64,000 nucleotides of DNA. Origin: an uncultured Chloroflexales bacterium (GTDB lineage Bacteria; Chloroflexota; Chloroflexia; Chloroflexales; Chloroflexaceae). A program made the position numbers and the translations under genes. Below the pieces are notes generated by a model that saw only the letters and a list, made by a program, of their open reading frames with translations, had not been told where the DNA came from and ran no database searches. This document shows, piece after piece, positions 8,921-18,370 of the stretch (position 1 is the stretch's first letter; every line of letters begins with the position of its first letter). The DNA lies in NCBI GenBank assembly GCA_937902315.1, contig CALGUG010000065.1, positions 124,001 through 188,000 on the forward strand, given 5' to 3'.

Positions 8921-9236
8921 GTAACACTCCATTATGCTTGTTTGATGCCACAACGTTAAAAAGGTCGTACAAAATAAGCGCATGATTCTGTCAAAACTTA
9001 CAGACATTCAGGTCCGCAAGAATGATAGATGTATCATCCGATTGATACGCTTACCTATATACTTCAAATACGCTCAAAGAACTTCGCTTGTTTGTGGTAA
9101 ACAGGCAGATATCTAGCCGGGGTCGATAGAACACTCTCAGTATCAGCATCATCTGAACAATCGTCAGTAGTAAATATGTGTTGTACCTTGAATGCACTAT
9201 CCACATATTGAGGCCGAAAACTCTCGAGATATTTGA

Positions 9237-9272
9237 AGAGATCCGATGCTTAGGTTAAAGCATCGGATCTCT
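9237..9272 (-). terminator. Perfect hairpin downstream of MutS-like gene
   Basis: AGAGATCCGATGCTT and its near-perfect complement flank a 6-base loop, 62 bases after the MutS-like stop. The remainder of 8921-9333 has no gene; it should hold the PAS-STAS promoter. Confidence 0.6.
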
Positions 9273-9333
9273 ATTACAACAAAATTATTACATCATTGCA
9301 AACAAACTGGTTAAAATGGTTTTTCTGCTCAAT

Positions 9334-11238
9334 TTATCCAGATGTTTGCAAGGGAGAGGATAAGTCTTCGCCTAAACCGACGATTTCTAACCATTTGAGG
9401 GCATTGGTCGAAGTTGCTACACCTTGCCGTAGTTTGTAGTCAAATGTCATCGAAGGGCCGTCGGGACCACGAGTGAAATTTTCGGTGAAGTGAACGGCCT
9501 GCAAGCAGTCGGCCAGCTCGGGCGCATCGGCCAGCGCAAGGTCATGGGTGGTTGCCATACCGATCGCACCTAAATCAACGAGATAGCGTAAAATACGTCG
9601 GGCCGCGATCTGGCGCTCACCCGTGTTGGTGCCATGCAAGATCTCATCGAGCAGATAGAGCATGGTTTGGTTTTTAGCCCGTGACTCTTGGGCCAGGTCT
9701 ACCACCGCTTTCAGACGGTTAAGCTCGGCCATAAAGTACGAGATGCCCTCAGAGAGCGAGTCTTGCACCCGAATGCTGGTGCCCAATACCAAGGGCGGCA
9801 GGCGCAAGAGGGCCGCACACACCGGCGCGCCGGTCTGGGCGAGAATCACATTCAGGCCAACGGCCCGCAGAAGCGTGCTTTTGCCCGACATATTCGAACC
9901 AGTCACCAAAACCATCGTGCCGGACGGCCCGATGTCGATGTTGTTAGAAACCCGCACACAGTCGGCCAAGAGCGGGTGGCCTAAATGCAGGGCGCTCACC
10001 ATCGGCTCGCGTTCTTCGCTCAAATCGGGGAAGGTCCAAGCGGGCTGGTCGTGGCGCAGAGTCGCCAAGGCCGCTAGGGCTTCAAACTCGCCGCAGACCT
10101 TGAGCCACTCTTCCACATACTGGCCTGCATCGCGACGCCAGCGCTCGAGCAGCCACAAGGTGTGCAGATCGAGCAGCGTCAAAAGCTGAATCGGCAAGTA
10201 GAGGAAGGAGAGGCGCAGATCAGCGAGCGTATTGATCCGCCCCAAGCGCGCCATCTGCACATGTGCTTGCTGGCCGTTAGCGCTCAGCTTGCGCTGCAGT
10301 TCGATCAAGGTCGGCGTAGTAAAGCTATGCTCACTCACCAGCGCAAACAGCTCGCCATAGGTTCGGAAGGCCTCTTGGCGCTCAGCCACACTCTGTATCT
10401 CAGCGGCCGCCCGAGCGCCGATCGTCCACGTGATCAGGCCGGCACAGGCCAACAAGATCAGCGCGACAGGTGCAAGCAGAGGCACTACAAACGAGGCGAT
10501 CGCAACAATGGGTGTAACAACGGCAAAAAGTCGGCTAAACCAGATCAGCCAAGGGCGCTCGAGCAGCCAATTCTCGCGCCGCGACCACTCGATAAAGGCG
10601 TTATAGTCGTGTTGAGCACCGCCCAGCAAACGCCCACGCAGCGCGAACTCATCGCGCCAGTCGATCTGAGCAGCAAGTTCGCTGATGGCGGGCTGACGCT
10701 GACGAACCTCGGCCGGAGATGCTGGGTTCAAAAGCCATTCTTGCAAAGTCGCGAGACCGACCTCGGTGACAGGCGTATTTAACAAATGCTGAAGCGAAGC
10801 GTGGCCCAACACATCTAGATCGCTAGCGAAAGCGGGAATATCGTTATGGCTGGTGCGCGGCTGGCGCAAGGGTAACTCGGCCCAGTTACGCCGCAAACGC
10901 AAAATACCCTCGTTATTGATCGCCCACAACTCTGCGAAACGATTGCGCTTCAGACCCAAACGGTAGTGATACACAACCGCAAGCACAAACAAAACAGCAC
11001 TGAGCACGCTTACTGCATACCAGAGGTTCTGTTGTTGGTTATAACCGAGCAATGCGCTTGCCGCAACAACAACAAATAAGACCAGCCGCAGGTTCGCCAT
11101 TTGGCTCCAGCGTGCTGAAAAGGCATCGCGTTGTTGCGCAAACTGAGCGCAACGCTCTTCATAAATTATTTCGGGAGCAGGTCGCAACGAAGCGGTTTGT
11201 CGTTTTCGAGGCGAAGCTCCATTAACTTGTTGCTGCAT
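9334..11238 (-). CDS. Membrane-anchored MutS-family ATPase
   Basis: A 634-residue protein. Two pairs of hydrophobic segments (about residues 50-90 and 225-275) surround a MutS lever/core-like helical region, and the C-terminus is a complete MutS ATPase: Walker A GSNMSGKST, Walker B LYLLDEIL, the HGTNTGER signature and the ATTHD switch. The mismatch-recognition domain I of MutS is absent. Similar membrane MutS homologues exist in several phyla, and their role in mismatch repair is doubtful. The start is the ATG at 11238, with GGAGG 4 bases upstream, rather than the adjacent TTG. It is monocistronic. Confidence 0.82.
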   Translation of the reverse strand: MQQQVNGASPRKRQTASLRPAPEIIYEERCAQFAQQRDAFSARWSQMANLRLVLFVVVAASALLGYNQQQNLWYAVSVLSAVLFVLAVVYHYRLGLKRNRFAELWAINNEGILRLRRNWAELPLRQPRTSHNDIPAFASDLDVLGHASLQHLLNTPVTEVGLATLQEWLLNPASPAEVRQRQPAISELAAQIDWRDEFALRGRLLGGAQHDYNAFIEWSRRENWLLERPWLIWFSRLFAVVTPIVAIASFVVPLLAPVALILLACAGLITWTIGARAAAEIQSVAERQEAFRTYGELFALVSEHSFTTPTLIELQRKLSANGQQAHVQMARLGRINTLADLRLSFLYLPIQLLTLLDLHTLWLLERWRRDAGQYVEEWLKVCGEFEALAALATLRHDQPAWTFPDLSEEREPMVSALHLGHPLLADCVRVSNNIDIGPSGTMVLVTGSNMSGKSTLLRAVGLNVILAQTGAPVCAALLRLPPLVLGTSIRVQDSLSEGISYFMAELNRLKAVVDLAQESRAKNQTMLYLLDEILHGTNTGERQIAARRILRYLVDLGAIGMATTHDLALADAPELADCLQAVHFTENFTRGPDGPSMTFDYKLRQGVATSTNALKWLEIVGLGEDLSSPLQTSG

Positions 11239-11367
11239 CAAACCTCCAAATTCAATCGTCTTAATGCATTATACAAGCAAGCAGGGCTTAAAAAGTTAGA
11301 AGGTGATGAGCACGAACTTAGCATGCTAATGGTATGATGCGAAATCCGTTTGAATTGTGGCTTTGGG

Positions 11368-11480
11368 GAGGTCTTTCGGCACACAGCTAGCAGCCCTTCG
11401 TGATGGGCGGGATGTTGATAGCCGTAGGCGGACGCGCCAAGGAGCTTCTTTTTGGGGCAAAACCTCGCCGCAACAAGCTG
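11368..11480 (+). repeat. GTAGGCGGACGCG-type repeat, copy 3
   Basis: Core at 11419-11436, with the complete flanks: GAGGTCTTT and CACACAG upstream, GGGCGGGATGTTGA before the core, CCTCGCCGC at the downstream edge. It lies just upstream of the GlsB promoter. Confidence 0.85.
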
Positions 11481-11496
11481 AAGAAAGCAAGCGGAT

Positions 11497-11524
11497 TTGT
11501 TATGATTGCTCGTCCCGATATAAT
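11497..11524 (+). promoter_or_regulatory. Sigma-70-type promoter of glsB-like gene
   Basis: TTGTTA, a 16-base spacer and a perfect TATAAT lie about 50 bases before the start codon of the gene at 11573. Confidence 0.65.
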
Positions 11525-11572
11525 CTGGTAGGCATCACGCTAGACTCGCTGATACAAACAAGGAGAAGCACA

Positions 11573-11833
11573 ATGGGCATCATCAGTTGGATCATCTTTG
11601 GAGCTATCGCAGGGTGGGTCGCAAGCATCATCGCAGGAACCAACGATCGGCAAGGCTGCATCGGCAATATCGTGGTCGGTGTTATCGGTGCCTTCCTTGG
11701 CGGCTTTCTGATCGAATTGGTCACTGGAGAAGGCTTTCAATTTGCGTTTAATCCAAACAGCTTTATCGTCGCCATTATCGGGGCCGTCCTCTTCTTAGCC
11801 GTGACGGGCGCACTAAGAAAGCGCTCGCGCTAA
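11573..11833 (+). CDS. GlsB/YeaQ/YmgE-type membrane protein
   Basis: An 86-residue, three-helix membrane protein with the family's glycine pattern (IIFGAIAGWVASIIAG, GNIVVGVIGAFLGG). GlsB/YeaQ (transglycosylase-associated) proteins are small stress-induced inner-membrane proteins of unknown biochemical role. The start is fixed by AAGGAG 7 bases before the ATG. It follows a near-consensus promoter and ends before a strong terminator, so it is a single-gene unit. Two further proteins of this general type are at 17.1 and 54.7 kb. Confidence 0.88.
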   Translation: MGIISWIIFGAIAGWVASIIAGTNDRQGCIGNIVVGVIGAFLGGFLIELVTGEGFQFAFNPNSFIVAIIGAVLFLAVTGALRKRSR

Positions 11834-11885
11834 GCTAAGCGAGTGCACACTCTCTGCAGCACCATTGTACTGTAGTAACATTTCA

Positions 11886-11936
11886 ACAGAGTATGCTATT
11901 TCCTGTTCCAATGCGAGATAGCATGCTCTGTTTTAT
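11886..11936 (+). terminator. Rho-independent terminator of glsB-like gene
   Basis: ACAGAGTATGCTAT pairs with ATAGCATGCTCTGT (one wobble) across a 17-base loop, followed by TTTTATT. It overlaps the stop codon of the convergent ATPase gene. Confidence 0.75.
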
Positions 11937-12976
11937 TGTGAATCAGAGCCTCGTTTGCGCTGTAGCGCAAGCACCAGCACTACACCCAACAACAAAACCA
12001 GCGCCCCTAGCGCAAGATTTGTGCTCAGCTGCCAAGCGAGCAGTCCCGCCGCGATACTCAATCCAAGCCCCAAGATCGTATCTACACCGCTTACAGAGCG
12101 CATATCGAGCTTCGGGCCTTCTTTGCCAAGCACCTCATCCTCGTACACACCCTCATAGGAAGAGTGATTGCCGCCCTCAAAGACGCCCGGAGGCAAAGGC
12201 GCATCGGGCAAGGGGTTTTCGCGCAACTCGGCGCGATAGGCTGCTCGCCAATCGTAACCCGCTTCCGTTTTCGCGCGGTAGAGATGAAAAGCCGCCCGTT
12301 GCAGATAGGCTGGATGGCCCTTACTCATCTCCCACAGCTCGTTCAGCTCTCGCGGCTCGAAGCTAACGCCGGTCTCAAACAAATACGCTTCGGCTAACAA
12401 GCGCACCTCGCTAGAAGCGAAGGCGCCCAAAGTCAGTTGGACAAATGGCTCACTCAAGGGAATGGCCGAGCCGCGCACGGCAACCACTACAATCAAGTCG
12501 ATCGCACCCGTGCGCGTTTCGATCGCGTAGCTGGGCGTAGGCGTGCTGCGCCGCTCGATGCGGGCCAGGCTTTCGAGGGCGTAATCGCCCCAACCTGCCT
12601 CAATGGCGTGCTGCGCGTTGTCGAGCGCAAGCAAAACCGGAACACCCTGTTCGAGCAGGGCGAACTCAAAGGCTGAAGCCTGCGCACCGCTATTGCCCAA
12701 AGCCTCCGTCAGCATCGAAAAGAAGGCTTCCGAATTGGGAAGGACCGCCATATCGACATAGATCGCTTCGAGAGTCGGCTGCTCAAGTACGGTCGATGCC
12801 GACTGTACGATATGAGTTAGCAACGATGAACGCCCGATCCCGCCCACGCCCGCGACCATCACCGGTTTACGCGCATCGATTTGGTCGAAGATCAACGAGA
12901 GCTCGCGCCAGCGGCCTACAAAACGCTCAGGATTCGTAATCCGTCCATGTTCGGTAAAAGGGTTGGCAACAGCCAT
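11933..12976 (-). CDS. STAND-like ATPase with C-terminal membrane anchor
   Basis: A 347-residue protein. Residues 15-50 match the start of NACHT/AAA_16-type ATPases (FVGRWRELSLIFDQI), leading to a P-loop GVGGIGRSS in which the invariant Lys is Arg49. A Walker B-like strand VPVLLALDNAQH follows, and two hydrophobic helices (about 295-340) end the protein. The usual effector and repeat domains of STAND proteins are absent. GGAG lies 8 bases before the ATG. It is divergent from the AddB-like gene, the two starts being 102 bases apart. The Arg could reduce nucleotide hydrolysis. Function unknown. Confidence 0.7.
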   Translation of the reverse strand: MAVANPFTEHGRITNPERFVGRWRELSLIFDQIDARKPVMVAGVGGIGRSSLLTHIVQSASTVLEQPTLEAIYVDMAVLPNSEAFFSMLTEALGNSGAQASAFEFALLEQGVPVLLALDNAQHAIEAGWGDYALESLARIERRSTPTPSYAIETRTGAIDLIVVVAVRGSAIPLSEPFVQLTLGAFASSEVRLLAEAYLFETGVSFEPRELNELWEMSKGHPAYLQRAAFHLYRAKTEAGYDWRAAYRAELRENPLPDAPLPPGVFEGGNHSSYEGVYEDEVLGKEGPKLDMRSVSGVDTILGLGLSIAAGLLAWQLSTNLALGALVLLLGVVLVLALQRKRGSDSQ

Positions 12977-13078
12977 AGCACAAGCTCCGTCTTTCAGTTC
13001 TTTGCACTCGCTCTATTGTACGTAGATCAGCCCGAAATTGCCACTTGATGGGCTTGATTTAAAGCACACATATGCGGT

Positions 13079-16000
13079 ATGATAGCGAACATGAGCCAAA
13101 ACGTCACACTGATAACCGCACCAGCAGGCGCAGGCAAAAGCGCCTCCATCATCGAACGACTTCGCCAGCCCAACACGGGTCAAACGCTTGTGGTTGTGCC
13201 CGACCGCCTTCAACGCGATCAGTTCAAAAGCGCGGTGAAGGATCTGCGCCAGGTCCACAGCGTCCACTTCTATGGGCTGGTGCGTTCACTGCTGCGCCGC
13301 CTCGAGTACGAACCACAAGACCTGAGCAATAGCGTGCGTTTCGGTGTGATTCGTTCGCTCATCCATGATCTTGTCCAAGAAGGGCGCCTGCCCTATCTGC
13401 AACAAGCCTATCACAAAAGCGGTCTGATCAGCCAAATCATCGCGGTGATCGACGCCTTGGGCGAAGGTAATAGCGATGTTAGCCAGCTTGCCCAAGCGGG
13501 CCTGCGCCCCTACGACGCCGAGATCGCGCTGATCTATCAACGCTATTGTGATTGGCAGCTCGAAACCAACAGCGCCGACGAGATCGGGAGCGTGCGTCTC
13601 TGCGTTCAGGCTTTGGAAGCAATCCCCGATCTTATCTCGGGCTACGAGCTGCTAGTGATCGACGGCTTCGACCAATTCCCGCCGATCCAGTTACAGCTCT
13701 TCAAGCTGCTCAGCCAGCAAATGCCCCAAACCCTAATCACTCTCACGCACGACCAGAGCGGGCGACCCGCGCTTCATCGCTTTCAACGCACCTTCGAGGC
13801 ACTGAACAAAACCTTTCGGCCTAAAATCGAACCTTTACCGCTCTCAGAGCCAAAGAATCCGCTGCATATTCTAGCGCAACGCATCTTCCGCCACGAGCAG
13901 CAGCCGCCCATCGCCCACAATGGAGCGATCCACTTTATTGAGGCGGCCGACCGCGAGCGCGAAGTTCGCGCGGTACTGCGGCGCGTCCATAGGCTGCTTC
14001 AGCAGGGCAATCCACCCGAACAGATCGCGATTATGTTGCGTAGCGAAGGCGAATACACCCCCTTACTGCGCGAGATCGCCCAAGAATATCAGCTCCCACT
14101 CAGCATGTGGCACGGCCAAAATCTAGCTCACGAGCCACTAGTAGTCGCCCTGCAGAGCGCTCTACAGCTCTCGCTCGACAACTATCCGCGCCGCACCTTA
14201 ATCGATGTCTGGCGCGCCCGCAGCCAAGCTGATCTTCCACCCGGTATTTTACCCGAACCGCTCGCCGACCCCGAGCTCGATTGGGGCTGGGCCGCCAGCC
14301 AACTCGATCGCCTCACCCGCAGGCACGGAATTGGAAGCGGCTATGAGCGCATGAGACAAGCTCTGCTTCAGCAGATCGAAAAGGGCGCAGAGCAAGTGCT
14401 AGTACTCGACGATGACGAGCAGCCCGACCTTCCTACAAGCGAGCTCAGCCCGGCCGATGCAGCGCGGCTCTTACAGATTCTCGAAGCCTTCCAGGCTTGG
14501 ATGAGCCCGCCCGAAAGCGCAACCATCGACGAATACTGCAATTGGGTCAGACTGCGCAGCCTCGGCTTCGGCGGCTTGAATCTGCTGACAACGGAAGAAT
14601 CCCAGAAAACACAGGACGAAGCGCTCGAAGAAGACGAGTCGGCAGAACCAGATGCGTTGCTGCAGCCACTCTTGGAGGAGCTGAGCGAATGTTTCCAGCG
14701 AATCTTCGAAGAGTTGCAAACCAGCGCCCGCCTCTTGCAGCGCGGCCCGGTCAACTACGAAGTCTTTTTGGCCGAACTGAACGGCGCGATCGCAACCGCC
14801 CGCTACGGCCACATCGACCCACAAGCGGGTTATGTAGCAGTCGTTCCAGTTTTGGCGACTCGTGGCCTCAACTTCGCCCATATTCTGCTTCTGGGCCTCA
14901 ACGAAGGCGAGTTTCCCCTCACCCTGCCCGATCCACCGCTCTATAGCCGACGTGAACGCCTGAAGCTCAAACAGCTCGGCATCGAGATCAGCACACCCGA
15001 CCCTGCCGACGAGCAGTCGATCTTTTACGAAGCTTTGACCCGCGCCCGCCAAAGCATCACCTTCAGTCGAACCTATCTCGACCCGAGCGGCAACTATATT
15101 CCGCCCTCGCCCTATCTGCGCGCCGTTCAGACCCTCGTTCAACCCGAAGAAGGCGATACAACGCGGATCCAAGCGGGCAAGGTAGCTGGTTTAGAAGATG
15201 CGGTCAGCGCCAGCGAATTCTTGATCGCGCTGGCCAACCACGAGCAGCCAACGCCACTCGCTGCCCAGCACACAACTCCCTTCGACCAGCGCCTCTGGCA
15301 GCATGTGCAATTCGCCAGCGAGATCGAGCGCACACGCGAGCAGAATCAAGGCTTCGGGCCCTTCGAAGGCATAATCGAACAAGCCGATCTGAACGCTCAG
15401 CTCGCCCACATGTTTGGCCCGCGCTACACCTGGAGCGCTAGCCAGCTCAACGACTACATCACCTGTCCGTTTATCTTCTTTGGGCGCTATGTGCTCAAGA
15501 TCAATGTGCCCAAAGAGCCAGAGGTATCGCTGCAACAACGTAGCTCTGCAGCCCTAAGCGGTCTGATCGAACACGCGATCTTGGCCGAAACAGTGCGACG
15601 TTGGCGCGATCGACAGCTCGCACCCGTGCCCGCCAACGAAGCCGAGTTGATCGCGCACTTCCACGCTAGCGCCGACCTAGTGCTCAGCGATGCACCCAGC
15701 CAGTTCGGCTTCGAAACCGACCGCTTCTGGCAGTGGGATAGCCACACCATGCGACAGCGGCTTGAACGAGCCTTGCGCCGTAGCATCAACGAAGGTGGCA
15801 CGTGGAGCCAGTTCGTCCCTGCCGCAGTCGAGCAGGTTTTTGGTGCCAACGGCATTCGCCCGCTCGAAGTCGAAACCTCAGCCGGAAGAGTGCGCATCAA
15901 AGGGCGAATCGACCGCATCGATCAACATCCCGAAGATGCTAGCCTCGCCATTATCGACTACAAAAAAGGCTCAGGCTTGCGCCCGCTGCGAGATACCGAA

Positions 16001-16297
16001 GAGGGCTACGACATCCAACTGCCGATTTATCTAATGGCCGCCGAACAGGTGCTGCCGCTCGGCGCACATCAGAAAGTCGCTCAAGCGGCCTACTTCCAAC
16101 TAGGCAGCGGCAAATTCTCCCCGCCCCTCACCGCCGAGCGCTGGCTCGACATCGAAGCCATCGTGCTCGAACGCATCGCCGAGGTGCTCGACAAGGTGCG
16201 CTCAGGCGACTACCATGTCCAACCGCGCCGCACCTGCCCGAATTACTGCGCCTTCAGCAACATCTGCCGCGTCAATCTAGCTAAAACAGAGAGCTAG
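13079..16297 (+). CDS. AddB-like ATP-dependent nuclease (PD-(D/E)XK)
   Basis: A 1,072-residue protein. Walker A APAGAGKSAS at residues 13-22 opens an inactivated UvrD-like helicase scaffold. The C-terminus is a RecB-type nuclease (GRIDRIDQ, IDYKKG). Cys796 and Cys1053/1057/1064 (CPNYCAFSNIC) form the four-cysteine Fe-S staple of AddB and related nucleases. Such proteins act with AddA in double-strand break resection. No addA gene is within the window, and another RecB-like family is possible. The start is uncertain: ATG at 13079 or 13091 (MSQNVTLITA), neither with a good Shine-Dalgarno. Confidence 0.8.
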   Translation: MIANMSQNVTLITAPAGAGKSASIIERLRQPNTGQTLVVVPDRLQRDQFKSAVKDLRQVHSVHFYGLVRSLLRRLEYEPQDLSNSVRFGVIRSLIHDLVQEGRLPYLQQAYHKSGLISQIIAVIDALGEGNSDVSQLAQAGLRPYDAEIALIYQRYCDWQLETNSADEIGSVRLCVQALEAIPDLISGYELLVIDGFDQFPPIQLQLFKLLSQQMPQTLITLTHDQSGRPALHRFQRTFEALNKTFRPKIEPLPLSEPKNPLHILAQRIFRHEQQPPIAHNGAIHFIEAADREREVRAVLRRVHRLLQQGNPPEQIAIMLRSEGEYTPLLREIAQEYQLPLSMWHGQNLAHEPLVVALQSALQLSLDNYPRRTLIDVWRARSQADLPPGILPEPLADPELDWGWAASQLDRLTRRHGIGSGYERMRQALLQQIEKGAEQVLVLDDDEQPDLPTSELSPADAARLLQILEAFQAWMSPPESATIDEYCNWVRLRSLGFGGLNLLTTEESQKTQDEALEEDESAEPDALLQPLLEELSECFQRIFEELQTSARLLQRGPVNYEVFLAELNGAIATARYGHIDPQAGYVAVVPVLATRGLNFAHILLLGLNEGEFPLTLPDPPLYSRRERLKLKQLGIEISTPDPADEQSIFYEALTRARQSITFSRTYLDPSGNYIPPSPYLRAVQTLVQPEEGDTTRIQAGKVAGLEDAVSASEFLIALANHEQPTPLAAQHTTPFDQRLWQHVQFASEIERTREQNQGFGPFEGIIEQADLNAQLAHMFGPRYTWSASQLNDYITCPFIFFGRYVLKINVPKEPEVSLQQRSSAALSGLIEHAILAETVRRWRDRQLAPVPANEAELIAHFHASADLVLSDAPSQFGFETDRFWQWDSHTMRQRLERALRRSINEGGTWSQFVPAAVEQVFGANGIRPLEVETSAGRVRIKGRIDRIDQHPEDASLAIIDYKKGSGLRPLRDTEEGYDIQLPIYLMAAEQVLPLGAHQKVAQAAYFQLGSGKFSPPLTAERWLDIEAIVLERIAEVLDKVRSGDYHVQPRRTCPNYCAFSNICRVNLAKTES

Positions 16298-16601
16298 CTC
16301 TGCATTTATATTCTCCTAGAGCCTTTTTTTCTCGTAAATTCCTCCATTTTAGGCGTTTCTTCTTAGTACGCGAAACGGTATATAGGTGCTTTATCGCACA
16401 AATCCGTAGCCGTATCACATCCAGCGCTCATGCTAGCTGGCCTGCTAAAGCCTCGTTTCAAGCCGTCGGCCTCGGAGCTTTTACAAATAGAGCTACATAT
16501 TAGTGGCCTAAAGCTTGCTATATGGATTAGCACGTGGTTTGACCATCGTCATGTAGGGGCATGACATCAGAAATTGGTCAAATTACTTGGAGGAATATGC
16601 T
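16298..16601. other. Intergenic region, no gene recognised
   Basis: It holds a palindrome GTCATG-6-CATGAC (16548-16565) close to the start of the SRPBCC gene that could be an operator. No terminator with a clear stem follows the AddB-like gene, although T-runs are present at 16325-16345. Confidence 0.4.
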
Positions 16602-17042
16602 ATGGCAAAATTTCAGCAACAGATCAAGATCGACGCACCCATGGATCATGTCTGGAAGATGATGCTCAACCCCGCTACCTGGACGAGCTGGTTTCCCAAC
16701 GTAGATTCGATCAGTGGCTTAACTACGGTTCAAAAGGGCGCCATCTTCCAATGGAAAGATGACAACAAATCTGGCACCGGCACAATCGCTGAGCTCGACC
16801 ACGATCGAGGCCTGCTCACCGTTGTGATCACGGGCGATGGCGAGCCTACGACCCATACGTTCGATCTCGACCGAGCTGGCGGCTTTTTTGGCCTCGGTGG
16901 CAACGATACCAAATTGACCTACGAACGCGAATACGATCCTGCCGGCGGTTTCTTGGGAGAATTCCTCAAGGGTGGCAATCCCGCCGACTCGATCCAAGTC
17001 AAACAAGTAGTCAAAAAAATCAAGCAATTGGCGCAGGGCTAA
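16602..17042 (+). CDS. SRPBCC (START-like) protein
   Basis: A 146-residue protein of the polyketide cyclase/CoxG-like SRPBCC fold: an opening strand and helix QQIKIDAPMDHVWKMMLNPATWTSWFPNV, central antiparallel strands and a long C-terminal helix (IQVKQVVKKIKQLAQG). These proteins have a hydrophobic ligand cavity, and the ligand is not predictable. The start is the ATG at 16602, preceded by GGAGG with 8-base spacing; an in-frame TTG 15 bases upstream would overlap that site. A GlsB-like gene follows after 46 bases, probably in the same transcript. Confidence 0.8.
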   Translation: MAKFQQQIKIDAPMDHVWKMMLNPATWTSWFPNVDSISGLTTVQKGAIFQWKDDNKSGTGTIAELDHDRGLLTVVITGDGEPTTHTFDLDRAGGFFGLGGNDTKLTYEREYDPAGGFLGEFLKGGNPADSIQVKQVVKKIKQLAQG

Positions 17043-17088
17043 GTCTAAGTCGCACGAAGCTTTTCTGAATATCTAAGGATGTAAGTGT

Positions 17089-17349
17089 ATGGGACTCATT
17101 GCAACCATTGTCGTTGGCTTGATCGCAGGTTGGTTGACCGGTAAACTGATGAGCGGCGGAAGCTACGGCCTCATTCCAAACTTACTGCTCGGCATCGCTG
17201 GTTCAATCGTTGGCGGCTGGCTTACCTCTATCTTCTTGGGCGTCGACCTTATCTCCGGTTTCAACATCACTACAATCATTGTCTCCGTCATAGGCGCAGT
17301 TGTCGTGGTTGCCATTTACCGTTTGATCACTCGGCGTTCCCTCACTTGA
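17089..17349 (+). CDS. GlsB/YeaQ-type membrane protein
   Basis: An 86-residue protein with three hydrophobic helices and the GLIAGWLTGKLMSGG opening typical of the transglycosylase-associated/GlsB family. AAGGATG precedes the ATG. It likely shares a transcript with the SRPBCC gene and ends before a hairpin. Confidence 0.85.
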   Translation: MGLIATIVVGLIAGWLTGKLMSGGSYGLIPNLLLGIAGSIVGGWLTSIFLGVDLISGFNITTIIVSVIGAVVVVAIYRLITRRSLT

Positions 17350-17400
17350 TTTTACACAAGCTCACTCTGTACATCACACAATCGAATAAGCCTGATAACG

Positions 17401-17430
17401 CAAATATGCTCACAGAAACTAGCATATTTG
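17401..17430 (+). terminator. Terminator hairpin
   Basis: CAAATATGCT and AGCATATTTG form a perfect 10-base stem with a 10-base loop, 51 bases after the GlsB-like stop. Only a short AT-rich tail follows. Confidence 0.6.
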
Positions 17431-17559
17431 ATAATTCAATTTGTGTGATAAGACAACGTAGCGTGTTGAAACTGTAACTCTTTTCGCCACTATCTCGTAT
17501 ATACTTGCGTAGTCTACAGGTGACTACGTCTCCTGGCCTGTTAGTTTAAGGAGTAGATC

Positions 17560-18165
17560 ATGTTGGGAAATATCTTCAACAAGGATAAGAACGACGACAA
17601 AGAGAACGAGAAAGAAGCACAGCTTCAGGCAACCGTCAAGAATCTCACCGACCAGATCGCAAGCCTGCGCAAGGAATTGCAAGAGAAGAATACCAAGATC
17701 GAGCAATTGCAAAGCGAGGTCAATACGGCTAAAAAACAGGCAACCGATCTTCAAGGGCAGTTGAAGACCGCTCAAACTAGCAGCAGCAGTGCTAGCCAGA
17801 GCGCTCAAAAGGCCGCTTCTGATCTCCAAGCTAAGCTCAACAGCGCAAATGAGACGATCGCCCAGAAGGACAAACTGATTGCTGAATTACAAGCGAAGCT
17901 GGCCGCCGCTGGTAGCAGCGCGAGCGCGCCCAGCCTCCAGGTTGGCGGTCAAGCATGGGTAACCCGTGCGGGCGGCGGCAGCCTGCGTCTGCGCTCGGGC
18001 CCCGGTCTGAGCCACGATGTATTGGGCAATATCGCTCCCGGCTCACAACTGACCCTGTTGGAAGGCCCACAAGCCGCCGACAACTACAGCTGGTGGAAGG
18101 TTCGCACCACCGATAACCGCGAAGGTTGGGTAGCAGGCCAAGATCTGCGCACCGCTGCAGACTAA
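17560..18165 (+). CDS. Coiled-coil protein with C-terminal SH3b domain
   Basis: A 201-residue protein without a signal peptide or membrane helix. Residues 10-120 are a highly charged heptad-rich coiled coil, interrupted by a Ser/Ala-rich hinge (SSSSASQSAQKA). Residues 130-198 form an SH3_3 domain (LRLRSGPGLSHDVLG...GWVAG) of the type that binds peptidoglycan when exported. Lack of an export signal makes the location uncertain. TAAGGAG lies 7 bases before the ATG. The gene stands alone and is followed by a strong terminator. Confidence 0.8.
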   Translation: MLGNIFNKDKNDDKENEKEAQLQATVKNLTDQIASLRKELQEKNTKIEQLQSEVNTAKKQATDLQGQLKTAQTSSSSASQSAQKAASDLQAKLNSANETIAQKDKLIAELQAKLAAAGSSASAPSLQVGGQAWVTRAGGGSLRLRSGPGLSHDVLGNIAPGSQLTLLEGPQAADNYSWWKVRTTDNREGWVAGQDLRTAAD

Positions 18166-18193
18166 TGCTTCGCTAACAAAAGACATAGCAAAA

Positions 18194-18230
18194 GGAGAGT
18201 GGTTGTCTGACCACTCTCCTCTCTTTATTC
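18194..18230 (+). terminator. Rho-independent terminator
   Basis: GGAGAGTGG and CCACTCTCC form a perfect stem with an 8-base loop, followed by TCTCTTTATT, 28 bases after the SH3-protein stop. Confidence 0.8.
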
Positions 18231-18254
18231 CCCAAAATCCCCTCAGCTCGTCTG

Positions 18255-18370
18255 CAAGGTAGCATACGGCAAGGTCTCGCCCTCAAAAAAGTGCTCAACC
18301 GCGTCCGCCTACGGCTACAAACTCGGCCAAGCATCTCCAGCGTGGGTTATCTCGCAGCTATCGCTGCGAC
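18255..18370 (-). repeat. GTAGGCGGACGCG-type repeat, copy 4 (inverted)
   Basis: The inverted core CGCGTCCGCCTACGGCTA is at 18300-18317, with the GGCAAGG...TCGCC edge expected from the inverted unit on the left. Confidence 0.75.
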
